Assembly (NCBI RefSeq): GCF_042214795.1
Contig: NZ_CP090177.1
Span: 1,736,001 to 1,800,000 of the forward strand
From: Arcobacter iocasae
Lineage (GTDB): Bacteria > Campylobacterota > Campylobacteria > Campylobacterales > Arcobacteraceae
Direction of reading: 5' to 3'
DNA: 64,000 bases
In this document: positions 63,504-64,000 of the stretch, in pieces
How the letters are laid out: every line of letters starts with the position of its first letter
Numbering within the stretch: position 1 is the stretch's first letter
Program-made: the position numbers and the translations under genes
The notes under the pieces: model-generated
The model's database searches: none
Told to the model about the DNA's origin: nothing
The model's input: only the letters and a program-made list of their open reading frames with translations

Positions 63504-64000
63504 TTGAACTGTCCTAATAATCTTAAATCACTTTCAAATAGAGATCTTAAATCTCCAATATTATGAATTAGCATTGCAAATCGCTCAACACCTAATCCAA
63601 AGGCATAACCAGACATATTTTCATATCCAACTGCTTTAAATACATTTTGATCAACGATTCCACATCCTAAAACTTCAAGCCATCCTGTATGCGAACAAAC
63701 ACGACAACCATCACCTTTACAAAATACACATGAAATATCAACTTCAGCTGATGGTTCTGTAAATGGGAAGAAAGAAGGTCTAAATCTAACTTCAACATTT
63801 CCAAACATATGTTTTAAAAACTCTTCAAGTACATGTTTTAAGTTTGAAAATGAGATTTTATCAGAACTATCTACTACTAATCCTTCTATTTGATGAAACA
63901 TAGGTGTATGAGTAAGATCGAAATCTCTTCTAAATACTGTTCCTGGTGCTATCATCCTAATAGGGGGCTTTTGCGCTAACATAGTTCTAATTTGCACAGG
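63500..64000 (-). CDS. pheS: Phenylalanine-tRNA ligase alpha subunit, C-terminal part (continues beyond window)
   Basis: About 166 C-terminal residues are visible; the 5' end lies beyond base 64000. VQIRTML, GTVFRRD, THTPMFHQIEG (class II motif 2 region), CVFCKGDGCRVCSHTGWLEVLGCG and AFGLGVERFAML (motif 3) are typical PheS segments. It overlaps pheT by 4 bp. Confidence 0.96.
   Translation of the reverse strand, partial: PVQIRTMLAQKPPIRMIAPGTVFRRDFDLTHTPMFHQIEGLVVDSSDKISFSNLKHVLEEFLKHMFGNVEVRFRPSFFPFTEPSAEVDISCVFCKGDGCRVCSHTGWLEVLGCGIVDQNVFKAVGYENMSGYAFGLGVERFAMLIHNIGDLRSLFESDLRLLGQFK

Noticed and set aside
1..64000. tRNA, rRNA, tmRNA, CRISPR array or known riboswitch
   Set aside because: All intergenic gaps were read; none shows cloverleaf, rRNA, spacer-repeat or recognised riboswitch patterns.

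Overview
The window is AT-rich, gene-dense bacterial chromosome and reads as a member of the Campylobacterota (Epsilonproteobacteria), most likely Arcobacteraceae. Evidence for this: a Wolinella-type FrdCAB fumarate reductase, a ccoNOQP cbb3 oxidase followed by a DUF4006-type small protein, a Campylobacter-like porin, histidine kinases with an A-H-Q-W-K H-box, and the Campylobacter-like gene orders M23 peptidase-lpxC-tsaB-thrB-ylxR-infB-rbfA-rimP and pheS-pheT-aroA-ispH-rpsA-serA. The family assignment is inference from gene content; no rRNA or tRNA gene was seen in the window. No insertion sequence, prophage or CRISPR array was seen either. Layout. 1-22 kb is an aspartate/fumarate block: the end of a DASS-type dicarboxylate transporter, two paralogous histidine kinase/response regulator pairs arranged tail to tail with 2 bp between them, a periplasmic asparaginase, DcuA, aspartase AspA, a dCache chemoreceptor, then frdCAB, a class I fumarase, and a second frdCAB. 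The two frdCAB copies form a 3,483-bp direct repeat in which I found one mismatch by eye. Together these genes could turn asparagine into aspartate in the periplasm, import aspartate in exchange for succinate, deaminate it to fumarate and respire the fumarate. 22-31.5 kb is housekeeping on the plus strand: trxB-dapB-purF-radical SAM, then a divergent LysR regulator, then uvrD-like helicase-truB-ispE-smpB. 31.5-36.5 kb is the cbb3 cytochrome c oxidase operon ccoNOQP with four small accessory membrane genes, one encoding only 30 residues. 36.5-43 kb holds an AddB-like recombination nuclease, prfB, a monoheme cytochrome c, a major porin with an unusual GC-rich leader, folB and plsY. 43.1-55 kb is a plus-strand run (nadA-nadC, nrnA-like, M23 peptidase, lpxC, tsaB, thrB, ylxR, infB, rbfA, rimP, LysE-type exporter, ribD) in which six of the nine genes from nadA to infB start with TTG. 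55-64 kb is a minus-strand run (pheS partial, pheT, aroA, ispH, rpsA, serA, efp). The most interesting signals are the near-identical frdCAB duplication around fumA, the mirrored kinase/regulator pairs with ABC-type sensor domains, a 15-bp motif at the same spacing from -10-like boxes upstream of aspA and one frd copy, the 30-residue peptide in the cbb3 operon, and the structured leader of the porin.
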